From: LMUY01 sp964242925
GTDB taxonomy: Bacteria; Pseudomonadota; Alphaproteobacteria; Acetobacterales; Acetobacteraceae
Direction: 5' to 3'
DNA: 46,407 nucleotides
NCBI GenBank assembly: GCA_964242925.1
Contig: CAXTBW010000025.1
Coordinates: 1 to 46,407 of the forward strand
How positions within the stretch are numbered: position 1 is the first letter of the stretch; every line of letters starts with the position of its first letter. Below are positions 10,116-18,316 of this stretch, piece by piece. Under the pieces are notes generated by a model. It had not been told where the DNA came from. It was given only the letters and a program-made list of their open reading frames with translations, and did not search any database. The translations under genes and the position numbers were made by a program.

Positions 10116-11762
10116 TCACTTCGCAACCAGCATTTGTTGCAAGCGCCCGCCGTACAGCGCCCGCAGCGCGAGCTTGTTCAGCTTGCCCGTCGCCGTATGC
10201 GGCAGGTCCTGCACAACCAGCACGGCATCCGGCAGCCACCATTTCGGAACCTTTCCGTCATAGCTCGCCAGCAACGCCGCCTCGTCGATCGTCTCGCCCG
10301 GCTTGGCGACCACCAGCAGCAACGGGCGCTCGTCCCACTTCGGGTGGAAGGCCGCAATGATCGCCGCCTCGGCCACCGCCGGGTGGGCCACCGCAATGTT
10401 CTCCAGGGTGATGGAGCTGATCCACTCGCCACCGGATTTGACCACGTCCTTCGAGCGGTCGGTGATCGTCATGAAGCCGTCGGCGTCGATCGTCGCCACG
10501 TCGCCCGTGGCGAACCAGCCGTCGGCTGTCGCACCCGCCTCGGAGTGGCCGAAATACCGCTCGCACACCCAGTGGCCCCGCACCATCAGGTTGCCGAACG
10601 CCACGCCGTCCCACGGCAGCTCGGCGCCGGAATCGTCGGCAATGCGCATTTCCAGCCCGAAGATGCCGCGACCCTGGTTCTGCCGCCGCAGCGCGACCGC
10701 CTCCGCCGGCATCGCCTCCTCGCCGTTCGCCGGGCGGTTGAACGTGCCAAGCGGGCTCGTCTCCGTCATCCCCCAGGCGTGGTTCACCAGCACGCCGTAC
10801 TCGTTGGCGAACGCCTCGATCAGCATCGGCGGGCACGCGGAGCCGCCGATCACCAGCTCCTTCACCGTGTCCAACCGGCCGCCGCTGGACCGCAGGTGCT
10901 GCAGCAGGCCGAGCCAGATGGTCGGCACGCCCGCGGACTTGGTCACCCGCTCCGCATTCATCAGCCGGACCAGGCTCGGGCCGTCCAGATGGCGGCCCGG
11001 CATGACCAACGCAGCGCCGGCGAGGGGCGCCACGAACGGCGTTCCCCAGGCGTTGACGTGGAACATCGGCACCACCGGCATCACCCGGTCGCTCGCGCGG
11101 AGGCCGAACACGTCCGGCATGCAAACGGCGTAGGCGTGCAGCAGTATGGAGCGGTGGCTGTACAGCACGCCTTTCGGCCGTCCGGTCGTGCCAGAGGTGT
11201 AGCAGAGCCCGGCGGCGGTCGTCTCGTCGAACACGGGCCAGGCGTAGTCCTCGTCCGCCTCCGCCATCAGCGTTTCGTAGCAGTGCAGCGCCATGCCGGG
11301 GGCCAGTTGCACCGCGGGCATGCGCGCCGCGTCCGTCATAATCACGACGTGGCGCACCGTGGTCGCGATCCGCGGCGCCAACGCCTCGAGCAAGGCGACG
11401 AAGCTGGTCTCGACGAACAGCACCGCATCCGCGGCGTCGGCGACGATGTAGGCGATGTCGTCCACGCCCAGGCGCGGGTTGATGGTGTGGAAGATCGCGC
11501 CCATGCCGGGCGCGGCGTAGTAGACCTCGAGGTGGCGGAACCCGTTCCACGCCAGGGTGCCGACCCGGTCCGCGGAGCCCACGCCCAGCCGCTGCAGAAC
11601 CCGCGCCAGGCGGCGCATGCGCGGCTCGATCTGCGCGTAGGTGGTGCGGTGCACCTCGCCGTCGACCGAGACCGACACGATCTCGGACTTCGCGTGGTTG
11701 CGCGCGGCGTGCTGGATGATGGACGAGATCATCAGCGGACGCGTTTGCATCAAGCCTTGCAT
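10116..11762 (-). CDS. Acyl-CoA synthetase (AMP-forming fatty acid-CoA ligase)
   Basis: 548-residue member of the adenylate-forming superfamily, related to medium/long-chain fatty acid-CoA ligases. The phosphate-binding loop is YTSGTTGRPKG, with the adenine-site WGMTET, GWFATGDVATID (ribose-binding Asp), DRSKDVVKSGGEWIS (hinge) and the catalytic Lys region TATGKLNKLALR. It activates a carboxylic acid with ATP and transfers it to CoA in the cytosol. The gene is 48 bp downstream of the amino-acid-racemase-like gene on the same strand and may share its transcript. Two in-frame Met codons lie near the start (residues 1 and 5). Substrate cannot be deduced. It could feed the beta-oxidation block on the other strand. 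Confidence 0.92.
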   Translation of the reverse strand: MQGLMQTRPLMISSIIQHAARNHAKSEIVSVSVDGEVHRTTYAQIEPRMRRLARVLQRLGVGSADRVGTLAWNGFRHLEVYYAAPGMGAIFHTINPRLGVDDIAYIVADAADAVLFVETSFVALLEALAPRIATTVRHVVIMTDAARMPAVQLAPGMALHCYETLMAEADEDYAWPVFDETTAAGLCYTSGTTGRPKGVLYSHRSILLHAYAVCMPDVFGLRASDRVMPVVPMFHVNAWGTPFVAPLAGAALVMPGRHLDGPSLVRLMNAERVTKSAGVPTIWLGLLQHLRSSGGRLDTVKELVIGGSACPPMLIEAFANEYGVLVNHAWGMTETSPLGTFNRPANGEEAMPAEAVALRRQNQGRGIFGLEMRIADDSGAELPWDGVAFGNLMVRGHWVCERYFGHSEAGATADGWFATGDVATIDADGFMTITDRSKDVVKSGGEWISSITLENIAVAHPAVAEAAIIAAFHPKWDERPLLLVVAKPGETIDEAALLASYDGKVPKWWLPDAVLVVQDLPHTATGKLNKLALRALYGGRLQQMLVAK

Positions 11763-11811
11763 GGCTTAGGCCCCCCGTTTAGGCGGCAGCATAGCGGGCG
11801 GCGCGCGCGTT

Positions 11812-12918
11812 CTACCAGCCGTTCACCCGGGCCCAGGTCGCCACCACCTCCTCCGAACCGTCCACCACATAGTAGCGGTCGTGCGCCGCGGCGGTCATGC
11901 AGGAATGGTTCGGCGCAACCCGCAGTTTGGCGCCGATCGGCAGGTCCGGGTACGGCATCGCCGGGTCAAGCTCCACCACGCCGTGCTCCTGGTAGGCGCG
12001 GCTGATGGTCGCGCGGCCCATCGTGGGGGCGCCGGCGCGGTCGAGCACCAGGCCGAAGCCGTAGTCGACCGGCGCGGCGGCCGTGCTGTGGTCCTTCGAC
12101 AGCGCCAGGCCGCCGGCGTCGACCAGCAGGCGATGTTCGCCGGGCCGGTGGCCGATGACGCTGGTCAGCACACTCAGCGCGACCGACTCCAGCCCGAGGC
12201 TGCCGACCTGCATCTGGAACAGGTCGCCGAACATGTAGACGCCGGCCCGCAGCTCCGTCACGCCGTCCAGATGCCGCGCGTGGAACGCGGTCGGCGTGCT
12301 CCCCATCGAGACGATCGGCGGCTTGCGCCAGCCGCCCTCGAGGGTCTGCGCCGCGCGCACGATGCCGGCGCGCTCCGCCTCCGCCACCGCCGTCAGTTCG
12401 GCCTCCGACCGGCAGGCGTAGCTGTGCCCGGCGTGGGTCAGCACCCCGGCCAACCGGTCGCCCAGCGCCGCGGCCAGCCTCGTCAGTTCGGGACTGTCCG
12501 GCGTGACCCCGCCGCGGCCCTCGCCGGTGTCCACCTCGATAAGCGTGCGCACCGGCGTCGCGGCGGCGGCGATCAGCGAGGCCATGGCCAAGTCGTCCGT
12601 GATGACCGCGATGTCGGCGCCGGCGGCGTTCAGCTCCACCACCACCGCCAGTTTCTGCGGCGTGATGCCGACGGCGTACAACTGGTCGGCCATCCCGTGT
12701 CCGGCGAAATACGCCGCCTCCGCCAGGGTCGAGACGGTGATCCCGCCCGGCTGCCCGGCCAGCGCCAGCCGCGCGACGTCGACCGACTTGGCCGTCTTCA
12801 TGTGCGGGCGCAGTGCGATGCCATGCCGCTCCGTCACCCGCGCCATTGCGGCCAGGTTGCGCGTCAGCGTGCCGCGGTCGAGCACGAGGCACGGGGTCGG
12901 CAGGTCGTCCAGCTGCAT
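11812..12918 (-). CDS. D-threonine aldolase / D-serine dehydratase-like PLP enzyme
   Basis: 368-residue fold-type III PLP protein of the alanine racemase-like D-TA/DSD1 group. The N-terminal DLPTPCLVLD is typical. The PLP-lysine segment is LRPHMKTAKS near residue 41, and the C-terminal beta-domain carries the metal-site PNHSCMTAAAHD (His and Cys ligands in DSD1-type enzymes). The family cleaves or dehydrates D-3-hydroxy-amino acids. The exact reaction is uncertain. Its stop is 48 nt upstream of the acyl-CoA ligase, and its ATG lies 2 nt past the SDR stop, so it belongs to the minus-strand hydratase-SDR-PLP-ligase unit. Confidence 0.88.
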   Translation of the reverse strand: MQLDDLPTPCLVLDRGTLTRNLAAMARVTERHGIALRPHMKTAKSVDVARLALAGQPGGITVSTLAEAAYFAGHGMADQLYAVGITPQKLAVVVELNAAGADIAVITDDLAMASLIAAAATPVRTLIEVDTGEGRGGVTPDSPELTRLAAALGDRLAGVLTHAGHSYACRSEAELTAVAEAERAGIVRAAQTLEGGWRKPPIVSMGSTPTAFHARHLDGVTELRAGVYMFGDLFQMQVGSLGLESVALSVLTSVIGHRPGEHRLLVDAGGLALSKDHSTAAAPVDYGFGLVLDRAGAPTMGRATISRAYQEHGVVELDPAMPYPDLPIGAKLRVAPNHSCMTAAAHDRYYVVDGSEEVVATWARVNGW

Positions 12919-12920
12919 GC

Positions 12921-13592
12921 TCAGAACCGCTCCACCCAGGGCCGCACCGCGATCTCGTCCGTCCAGGAGGACCGCGGCTGGTCCAGCATGGCGGCCATGG
13001 TGACGGCGATGGCGTCCGGTTCGAGGTGGCTGTCCGGCGTCGCCTCGGTGCGGGACGCTGCCCGGATGGCGCCGTCCACCACCACGTGGACGACGTGGAT
13101 GCCCTGCGGATGCAGCTCCCGCGCCATGGACTGCGCCAGGCCCCGCAGCGCGAACTTGCCCATCGCGAACGGCGCCGATTGCGGGAAGCCCTTCACCCCG
13201 GCCGATGCGCCGGTGAGCATGATGCAGCCGCCGCCGGCCGCCAGCATCCGTCGGGCAGCCTGCTGCGCCACCAGGAAGGCGCCGAACGCGGTCACCTCCA
13301 GGCTACGGCGCACCGCCTCCGGGTCCAGGTCGACCAATGGCCCGCGGGCGCGCTGGCTGGCGTTGTAAAGTACGATGCCGGGGGCGCCGACGGCGTCGAA
13401 CAGCGCCGCCGCCGCCGCCGGGTCCGACGCGTCGCAGCGGTGCAGGCTGGCGCCCGTCTCGGCGGCGAGCGCGGCCAGCTTGGCGGTGTCCCGCGCGGCG
13501 AGCGCCACCTTGTGGCCCCGCTTGGCAAGCAGGCGGGCGAAGGATGCGGACAGGCCCGGACCGGCCCCGACGATGAGCGCTGCGGCCGTCAT
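12921..13592 (-). CDS. Short-chain dehydrogenase-like protein lacking the catalytic Tyr
   Basis: 223-residue SDR fold. The dinucleotide motif is VGAGPGLSASFA (residues 8-19), with YNAS for the NNAG motif, LTGASAG for the catalytic Ser strand, and PFAMGKFALRGLAQ where the YxxxK motif belongs. The Tyr position is Phe while the Lys is kept. This variant occurs in a subset of SDRs that I recall having FAMGKFA. Normal proton relay would be impaired, so the protein may have altered chemistry or a binding role. The ATG overlaps the hydratase stop (ATGA). A much longer frame runs upstream but is an antisense or shifted reading of neighbouring genes. Confidence 0.85.
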   Translation of the reverse strand: MTAAALIVGAGPGLSASFARLLAKRGHKVALAARDTAKLAALAAETGASLHRCDASDPAAAAALFDAVGAPGIVLYNASQRARGPLVDLDPEAVRRSLEVTAFGAFLVAQQAARRMLAAGGGCIMLTGASAGVKGFPQSAPFAMGKFALRGLAQSMARELHPQGIHVVHVVVDGAIRAASRTEATPDSHLEPDAIAVTMAAMLDQPRSSWTDEIAVRPWVERF

Positions 13593-14344
13593 GCCGTGAA
13601 CTCCATCGCGACCGCCCCGGCGTGGGCGAATTCCACCTGCACCTGAGCGCCCGGCGGCACAAAATCCTTGCCGGTCCACGAGCCGCAGGTGACGTACTGG
13701 CCCGCTCGCAACCCGCCGGCCCAACGGGCGCCCGTGTCGGCCAGCCATTGGATCAGCTGGATCATGTCGCCGCCGGGGTTGGCCGTGCCCGTTTTCAGCA
13801 GCGCCCCGTCCACCAGCAGGCGCACGGTCTCCTGCGCGAAGTCGATCCCTTGCCAGTTGGCCGCGGGCGCGCCGTAGACGAAGCCGCCATGGGTCGAGCT
13901 GTCGGCCAGCAGGGACAGCTTGTCCTGCGCGTCCGGGTCGGTGAAGCGGGAGTCCAGCACCTCGATGGCGGGCACGCAGACGCCGATCGCGGCGACCACC
14001 TCGGCCCGGCCGTACGGCGCCTCCCGCACCGGCAGGTCGGCAGCCAGGCGGAAGGCGATCTCCGCCTCGATGCCGCGCAGGGCGTGCGGCCCGGCCGGGA
14101 TGCGGGCCGGGGCGGGATGGACGCCGGCGGCCGGCATCGGCGCGCAGGTCGGCGGCGCGCCCGGCCCGGCGGCGCCCACCTTCCAGCCGCCGATCGGGCC
14201 GAGCGCTTCGGCGACCAGGCGCTGCACCGCGTAGGCCATCGCCTCGTTTGCCGGCAGGAGAGCGTGGGGGAGGGTGAGCAGCTTCTGCGTCGGGTCGCGC
14301 CACGCGCTCAGCAGCAGCGCGGCGGTGTCGGCATGACGGTCCAT
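13589..14344 (-). CDS. 2-keto-4-pentenoate hydratase/FAH-family protein (MhpD-like)
   Basis: 251-residue protein of the fumarylacetoacetate hydrolase superfamily, hydratase/decarboxylase branch. The motifs are GGWKVGAAG, GIEAEIAFRLAADLP (metal-binding Glu-x-Glu), PAIEVLDSRF, ADSSTHGGFVYG and a C-terminal VQVEFAHAGAVAMEF. Members hydrate 2-oxo-4-enoic acids or decarboxylate 2-oxo-3-enoates with Mg/Mn in meta-cleavage pathways. No ring-cleavage enzyme is visible here, so the substrate is open. It is first in a minus-strand unit with SDR, PLP enzyme and CoA ligase, and divergent from ribF across 86 bp. Confidence 0.87.
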   Translation of the reverse strand: MDRHADTAALLLSAWRDPTQKLLTLPHALLPANEAMAYAVQRLVAEALGPIGGWKVGAAGPGAPPTCAPMPAAGVHPAPARIPAGPHALRGIEAEIAFRLAADLPVREAPYGRAEVVAAIGVCVPAIEVLDSRFTDPDAQDKLSLLADSSTHGGFVYGAPAANWQGIDFAQETVRLLVDGALLKTGTANPGGDMIQLIQWLADTGARWAGGLRAGQYVTCGSWTGKDFVPPGAQVQVEFAHAGAVAMEFTA

Positions 14345-14430
14345 GGCGGGTTCCTGACGGCTGGAACCGCGGATGGTAGGCGGCTGCGTCGCCACTTGCC
14401 AACCGGCGCAGCGCCCGCGAGGGTTGCCGC

Positions 14431-15381
14431 ATGACATGGGAAGGGCCGATGCAGCGGCACGAGGACTGGCGGGCGCTGCCGGCGGCCGTGCGCGGCGGCA
14501 CGGTCGCGCTGGGCAATTTCGACGGCGTGCACCGCGGCCACGCCCTGCTGCTGGCCAGCGCGCACGCCGCAAGGCCGGACGCGCCGTTGACGGCGCTGAC
14601 CTTCGAGCCGCATCCGCGCCAGCTGTTCCGCCCCGACGACCCGCCATTCCGCCTGTCGCTGCCCTCCGCGCGGGCCGACCAGCTTGGCCGGCTGGGCGTG
14701 CGCCACGTGATCGAAGTCCAGTTCGACCGCGCGTTCAGCCTGCTGAGCGCCGAAGCCTTCATCGCCGAAGTGCTGCAGGGGGCTGTGGGCGCCACGCACC
14801 TGGCCTGCGGGCCGGATTTCGCGTTCGGCCACCGCCGCGGCGGCGACGTGCCGATGCTGGCGCGCCACGCGGAGGCGGCCGGCATGGGCCTGACCGTGGT
14901 GCCGCCGCTCGCCGACGCCAGCGGCCCGATCAGCTCCACCCGCATCCGCCGCGCGCTGCAGGACGGCTACCCCGAGCGGGCGACCGACGACCTCGGCCGG
15001 CCCTGGAGCGTGCGCGGCACGGTGGCGCACGGCGACGCGCTGGGCCGCACGATCGGTTTCCCGACCGCCAACATCGCGCTGGGCGAACAGCTGGAGCCGG
15101 CGCGCGGCGTGTATGCCGTGACCGTGATGCTTGCCGATCGCTTGGTGGCCGGCGTGGCCAATGTCGGCCGCCGCCCGACGGTGGCGGAGGGCGCCATCAG
15201 CCGACTGGAAGTTCACTTGTTCGACGTGGACGAGAATTTATACGGGCAGCAGTTGGACGTGTCGCTGCACGCCTTCCTACGCGCCGAGCGCCGGTTCTCC
15301 GGCATCGACGAGCTGCGCACGCAGATCGCGCTGGATGCGGCAGAGGCGCGGCGCCTGGTCGGGGGTTTGGCGACCCGTTGA
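14431..15381 (+). CDS. ribF: Bifunctional riboflavin kinase / FAD synthetase
   Basis: 316-residue RibF. The N-terminal FMN adenylyltransferase domain has VALGNFDGVHRGH (residues 25-37), FEPHPRQLF and ISSTRIRRAL. The C-terminal riboflavin kinase domain has GRTIGFPTANI and the ending fold with LEVHLFDVDENLYG. It phosphorylates riboflavin to FMN and adenylates FMN to FAD in the cytosol. Length is normal for the family (about 305-320). ATG 14431 has GAGGG 7 nt upstream. A second in-frame ATG at 14449 follows GGGAAGGG and is an alternative start. FAD made here serves the many flavoenzymes in the window. Confidence 0.95.
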   Translation: MTWEGPMQRHEDWRALPAAVRGGTVALGNFDGVHRGHALLLASAHAARPDAPLTALTFEPHPRQLFRPDDPPFRLSLPSARADQLGRLGVRHVIEVQFDRAFSLLSAEAFIAEVLQGAVGATHLACGPDFAFGHRRGGDVPMLARHAEAAGMGLTVVPPLADASGPISSTRIRRALQDGYPERATDDLGRPWSVRGTVAHGDALGRTIGFPTANIALGEQLEPARGVYAVTVMLADRLVAGVANVGRRPTVAEGAISRLEVHLFDVDENLYGQQLDVSLHAFLRAERRFSGIDELRTQIALDAAEARRLVGGLATR

Positions 15382-15500
15382 AGCTGGTTCGCCGTGCGCC
15401 ATGTGAAGGATTGGCGGTTGGTTGCATCTGCCGCCGGCGGGCCTAGTGTGCGGCCCGACGAATGCGCGCTGGGCTTTCATGTCTGGCCAGGAGGGATTCC

Positions 15501-15746
15501 ATGGGTGGTTTAAGTATCTGGCACTGGATGCTCGTGCTCGCGGTGGTGCTCGTCCTGTTCGGCGGCGCCGGCAAGGTCAGCGGGCTGATGGGCGACTTCG
15601 CGAAGGGCATCAAGGCGTTCAAGAAGAACATGGCCGACGACGAGTCGATGGAAGCCACGGCGGATCGGCCCAGCGGCACGATTGCCGGGCCGCATGCCGG
15701 CGCGTCGGCCACGACCACGCGCGAAACGGTGGTCAACCGCAGCTGA
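15501..15746 (+). CDS. tatA: Twin-arginine translocase subunit TatA
   Basis: 81-residue protein with one N-terminal transmembrane helix (WHWMLVLAVVLVLFGG), a hinge Gly, and the amphipathic helix ending DFAKGIKAFKKNM, the TatA hallmark. The tail is charged and then Ser/Thr-rich. TatA polymerises into the pore-forming part of the Tat pathway for folded proteins in the inner membrane. The start ATG 15501 follows an AGGAGGG ribosome site. Unusually, there is no tatB or tatC beside it, so the rest of the system must be elsewhere in the genome. Confidence 0.9.
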   Translation: MGGLSIWHWMLVLAVVLVLFGGAGKVSGLMGDFAKGIKAFKKNMADDESMEATADRPSGTIAGPHAGASATTTRETVVNRS

Positions 15747-15751
15747 GCCGT

Positions 15752-15770
15752 GGGCGGGGTTGACCCGCCC
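15752..15770 (+). terminator. Hairpin after tatA, possible terminator
   Basis: GGGCGGG-GTTGA-CCCGCCC: a perfect 7-bp stem with a 5-nt loop beginning 6 nt after the tatA stop. No U-run follows, so it may be an attenuating or RNA-stabilising hairpin rather than a canonical terminator. Confidence 0.4.
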
Positions 15771-15816
15771 GACCGGAGGTGGAGGATCGACGGACCCACG
15801 TCCGGAGATCTCTCCT

Positions 15817-16758
15817 TTGGCCCTGCACCGCATTGACGCCTCGCCCGACACGGTTCGCTGGGGCATTTTTGACGCCGCCTTCCCGCCGATCCTGACCGTC
15901 GAGTCCGGCGACACGGTGGTGCTCGAGTGCATCTCCGGTCCACCGGACATGTTGCCGCCCGCCGGACTGGGCTACACGGTTCACCCGGCCTTGCACGCCC
16001 TGCACGCCGCGAACCCGCCTCGCATGGCTGGGCATATCCTAACTGGTCCCGTTGCAATTGCCGGCGCCGAACCCGGCGACACGCTCGAGGTGCGGATCGA
16101 CGCCATCGAACTTGGGGCCGATTGGGGGTTCTGCGGCTTCCGCCCGCTCGCGGGAACGCTGCCGGAGGACTTTCCCGAGCGCTGGGTGAGCCACATCGCG
16201 GTGGACCAGGCCCAGCGCACCTGCAAGTTGCCCTGGGGGACCGAGCTGAGCCTGGCGCCGTTCTTCGGCGTGATGGGCGTGGCGCCGCCGGCCAACTACG
16301 GCGCAATCTCCACGAAGGAGCCGCGCGAGCATGGCGGCAACCTGGACAACAAGGAGCTCGGCGCCGGCGCCACGCTGTTCCTGCCCGTTTGGGTTCCCGG
16401 CGCGAACTTCTCCGCCGGGGACGGTCACGGGGTGCAGGGCGATGGCGAGGTCTGCATCAACGCGCTGGAAACCTGCCTTACCGGCACGTTCACCTTCGTG
16501 CTGCACAAAGCGGAGAAGCTGCAATACCCACGCGCCGAAACGGCGACCCATTACATCAGCATGGGCATGAACGAGGACCTGGACCTCGCCATGAAGCTGG
16601 CGTTGCGGCAGATGATCGCGTTCATCTGCGCACGCACCAACTTGTCGCGGGAGGAGGCTTACGCGACGTGTTCCCTGGCGGTGGATTTCCACGTCACTCA
16701 AACTGTGAACGGCGAGAAAGGCGTCCACGGGATGCTTCGGAAAGGGCTGCTGTTCTAG
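15817..16758 (+). CDS. Acetamidase/formamidase family protein
   Basis: About 313 residues. Members hydrolyse short-chain amides such as formamide or acetamide to the acid and ammonia. Family segments seen are SGDTVVLECISG, GHILTGPVAIAGAEPGDTLEV, FGVMGVAPP, HGGNLDNKELGAG and HGVQGDGEVC, the last holding metal/active-site residues. The first 38 residues of the possible frame read through non-coding DNA. I place the start at TTG 15817, about 10 nt after GGAG, because homologues begin a few residues before the first beta-strand. An alternative start at a nearby CTG would give almost the same protein. It stands alone, separated from tatA by the hairpin. Confidence 0.88.
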   Translation: MALHRIDASPDTVRWGIFDAAFPPILTVESGDTVVLECISGPPDMLPPAGLGYTVHPALHALHAANPPRMAGHILTGPVAIAGAEPGDTLEVRIDAIELGADWGFCGFRPLAGTLPEDFPERWVSHIAVDQAQRTCKLPWGTELSLAPFFGVMGVAPPANYGAISTKEPREHGGNLDNKELGAGATLFLPVWVPGANFSAGDGHGVQGDGEVCINALETCLTGTFTFVLHKAEKLQYPRAETATHYISMGMNEDLDLAMKLALRQMIAFICARTNLSREEAYATCSLAVDFHVTQTVNGEKGVHGMLRKGLLF

Positions 16759-16889
16759 GAACGTAGGCCCGAACACCAGATATTGCGGTCGGGCTGAAGT
16801 TACCCACAAGTTTCTGTCCTGATCCCGTAGCCGAAGGCCGTGCTGTTGGCTACCGTATGTTGCGGCCAACAGTCGAGGGGGCACTAGCC

Positions 16890-17474
16890 ATGGAGTGGAC
16901 GGAGGACGTCATCGGGCGGCTGAAGGCGCTTTGGGCGGAGGGGCACTCGACAGCGGAGATCGGCCGCCGGCTTGGCGTCTCGAAAAATGCGGTGGTCGGC
17001 AAGGCGCACCGCCTCTCGCTGACGGCGCGTCCGTCGCCGATCCGTCGCGGGGAGCCTGGCGCGGCAAGGCGTCGTTCCAGCATCCGTCGCGTGACGGGCC
17101 CCACCCTGCCGACGATGGCGGGCCTGGCGCCGGCGGCCGCCTCGCCGGTTCAAGTCGCGCCGCCTCCGAATCCAGCCGCTTCGAACGTGGTCGCGTCGCC
17201 GGCACCCGCGCCGATCCACAGCGCGCCCTCCTACAGCCGGCCAGAACAGCGTGCGCCGGAACAGCGTGCGCCGGAGCAACGCTCGCCCGACTTGCGGTCG
17301 ATCGGCCGGGCGCCGGGGGGAAGGCTGGTGGCGTGCTGCTGGCCCATCGGGGAGCCCGGAACGCGATCGTTCCGCTTCTGCGACGTCGGTTCGCTGCCGG
17401 GCAAGCCGTATTGCTCGGCGCATGCGGCCCTGGCGTATGTGAAGGTGCGTGACCGGAGGGAGGACGCGGCGTGA
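16890..17474 (+). CDS. gcrA: GcrA family cell-cycle regulator
   Basis: 194-residue GcrA. The N-terminal helix-turn-helix begins MEWTEDVIGRLKALW and contains EIGRRLGVSKNAVVGKAHRL. A Pro/Ala-rich disordered linker contains tandem EQRAPEQRAP repeats. The C-terminal sigma70-binding module (CCWPIGEPGTRSFRFC, then PYCSAHAALAYV) is conserved. In Caulobacter, GcrA binds CcrM-methylated GANTC promoters together with sigma70. I take ATG 16890, 8 nt after GAGGGGG and at the family N-terminus. An in-frame ATG at 16857 would add 11 residues. It is followed by a strong hairpin terminator. Confidence 0.93.
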   Translation: MEWTEDVIGRLKALWAEGHSTAEIGRRLGVSKNAVVGKAHRLSLTARPSPIRRGEPGAARRRSSIRRVTGPTLPTMAGLAPAAASPVQVAPPPNPAASNVVASPAPAPIHSAPSYSRPEQRAPEQRAPEQRSPDLRSIGRAPGGRLVACCWPIGEPGTRSFRFCDVGSLPGKPYCSAHAALAYVKVRDRREDAA

Positions 17475-17476
17475 TG

Positions 17477-17519
17477 GGCGCCGCACTGCGTTCACGAGGA
17501 CGCACTGTGGCGCCTTTAT
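17477..17519 (+). terminator. Rho-independent terminator after gcrA
   Basis: A 14-nt arm at 17477-17490 pairs with 17501-17514 (13 of 14 positions, including one G-U; a single C-C mismatch) around a 10-nt loop, followed by TTTAT. It begins 3 nt after the gcrA stop. Confidence 0.65.
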
Positions 17520-17567
17520 CGCGGTGCAGCCCTTGGCGCCGAAGCCCGTGCCTTGTAGCAAGGCAAG

Positions 17568-18230
17568 ATGACCACCCCTTTTCTGGCGGCGCCGCGGCGG
17601 CATAGGCCTGCGACGCTCGACGCCGATGCCGTCCGGTCCGCCTACCGACGCTGGGCGTCGGTCTATGATGCTTTGTTCGGCGGGGTGTCTGCCGCCGGTC
17701 GACGCCGGGCCGTCGCCGCAGTGAACGCGCTGCCCGGCCGTGACGTGCTGGAGGTGGGCGTGGGCACCGGGCTCGCCTTGCCGCATTACCTGCCGCAGAA
17801 GCGGGTGACCGGCATCGACCTCTCGGCCGACATGCTGGCCCGCGCGCGCATCCGGGTGGACCGGGACGCGCTGTCCAACGTCGTCGCGCTGCACGAGGCG
17901 GACGCGGAGGACACCGGGTTTGCCGACGCTCAGTTCGACGTGGCGGTGGCGATGTTCGTTGCTTCCGTCGTGCCCAACCCCCGCCGTCTGCTGGCCGAGA
18001 TGCGCCGTCTGGTGCGCCCCGGCGGCACGCTGCTGTTCGTCAATCACTTCGCCGCAGACGGCGGCCCCCGGCTGGCGGTCGAACGCGCCATGGCGCCCGC
18101 CGGACGCGCTCTGGGGTGGCATCCGGACTTCAAGACCGAGGCGCTGCTGCCGCCTGAGGACCTGCTTCACGCGACCTACCAGCCAGTGCCGCCGCTTGGC
18201 CTTTTCACCCTGGTCCGCCTCCCCAACTGA
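17568..18230 (+). CDS. pmtA: Phosphatidylethanolamine N-methyltransferase-like SAM enzyme (PmtA type)
   Basis: 220-residue class I SAM methyltransferase. After a short basic N-terminus the SAM loop reads VLEVGVGTGLALPHY (residues 60-75), followed by GIDLSADMLARAR (acidic ribose-binding strand end). DVAVAMFVASVVPNP and LRPGGTLLFVNHF-type strands complete the Rossmann fold. Length and the early YDALFGGVSAAGRR segment match the alphaproteobacterial PmtA group, which methylates phosphatidylethanolamine to phosphatidylcholine at the inner membrane. Confidence in the methyltransferase is high and in PmtA moderate, because UbiE/BioC relatives share the fold. Confidence 0.82.
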   Translation: MTTPFLAAPRRHRPATLDADAVRSAYRRWASVYDALFGGVSAAGRRRAVAAVNALPGRDVLEVGVGTGLALPHYLPQKRVTGIDLSADMLARARIRVDRDALSNVVALHEADAEDTGFADAQFDVAVAMFVASVVPNPRRLLAEMRRLVRPGGTLLFVNHFAADGGPRLAVERAMAPAGRALGWHPDFKTEALLPPEDLLHATYQPVPPLGLFTLVRLPN

Positions 18231-18266
18231 CGCTTAACGGGCGGCGCGATCTTGATATGCGCCGAG

Positions 18267-18286
18267 GGGTCGGATAGGTCCGATCC
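18267..18286. promoter_or_regulatory. Dyad upstream of the cytochrome oxidase operon
   Basis: GGGTCGGA-TAGG-TCCGATCC: 8-bp half-sites with one mismatch around a 4-nt centre, 31 bp before coxB. TTGATA at 18252 lies just upstream and could be a -35 element. The dyad could be an operator overlapping the promoter, or part of the pmtA 3' end. Seen by eye. Confidence 0.33.
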
Positions 18287-18316
18287 AATACGCGCGTTTG
18301 AGGGATATAGAGGCTG

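Noticed and set aside
16768..16796. GCCCGA...TCGGGC hairpin after the amidase gene as a terminator
   Set aside because: Only 6 bp with a 16-nt loop and no U-run; too weak.
18242..18262. GGCGC...GCGCC hairpin after pmtA as a terminator
   Set aside because: Five-base stem, 11-nt loop and no following T-run.
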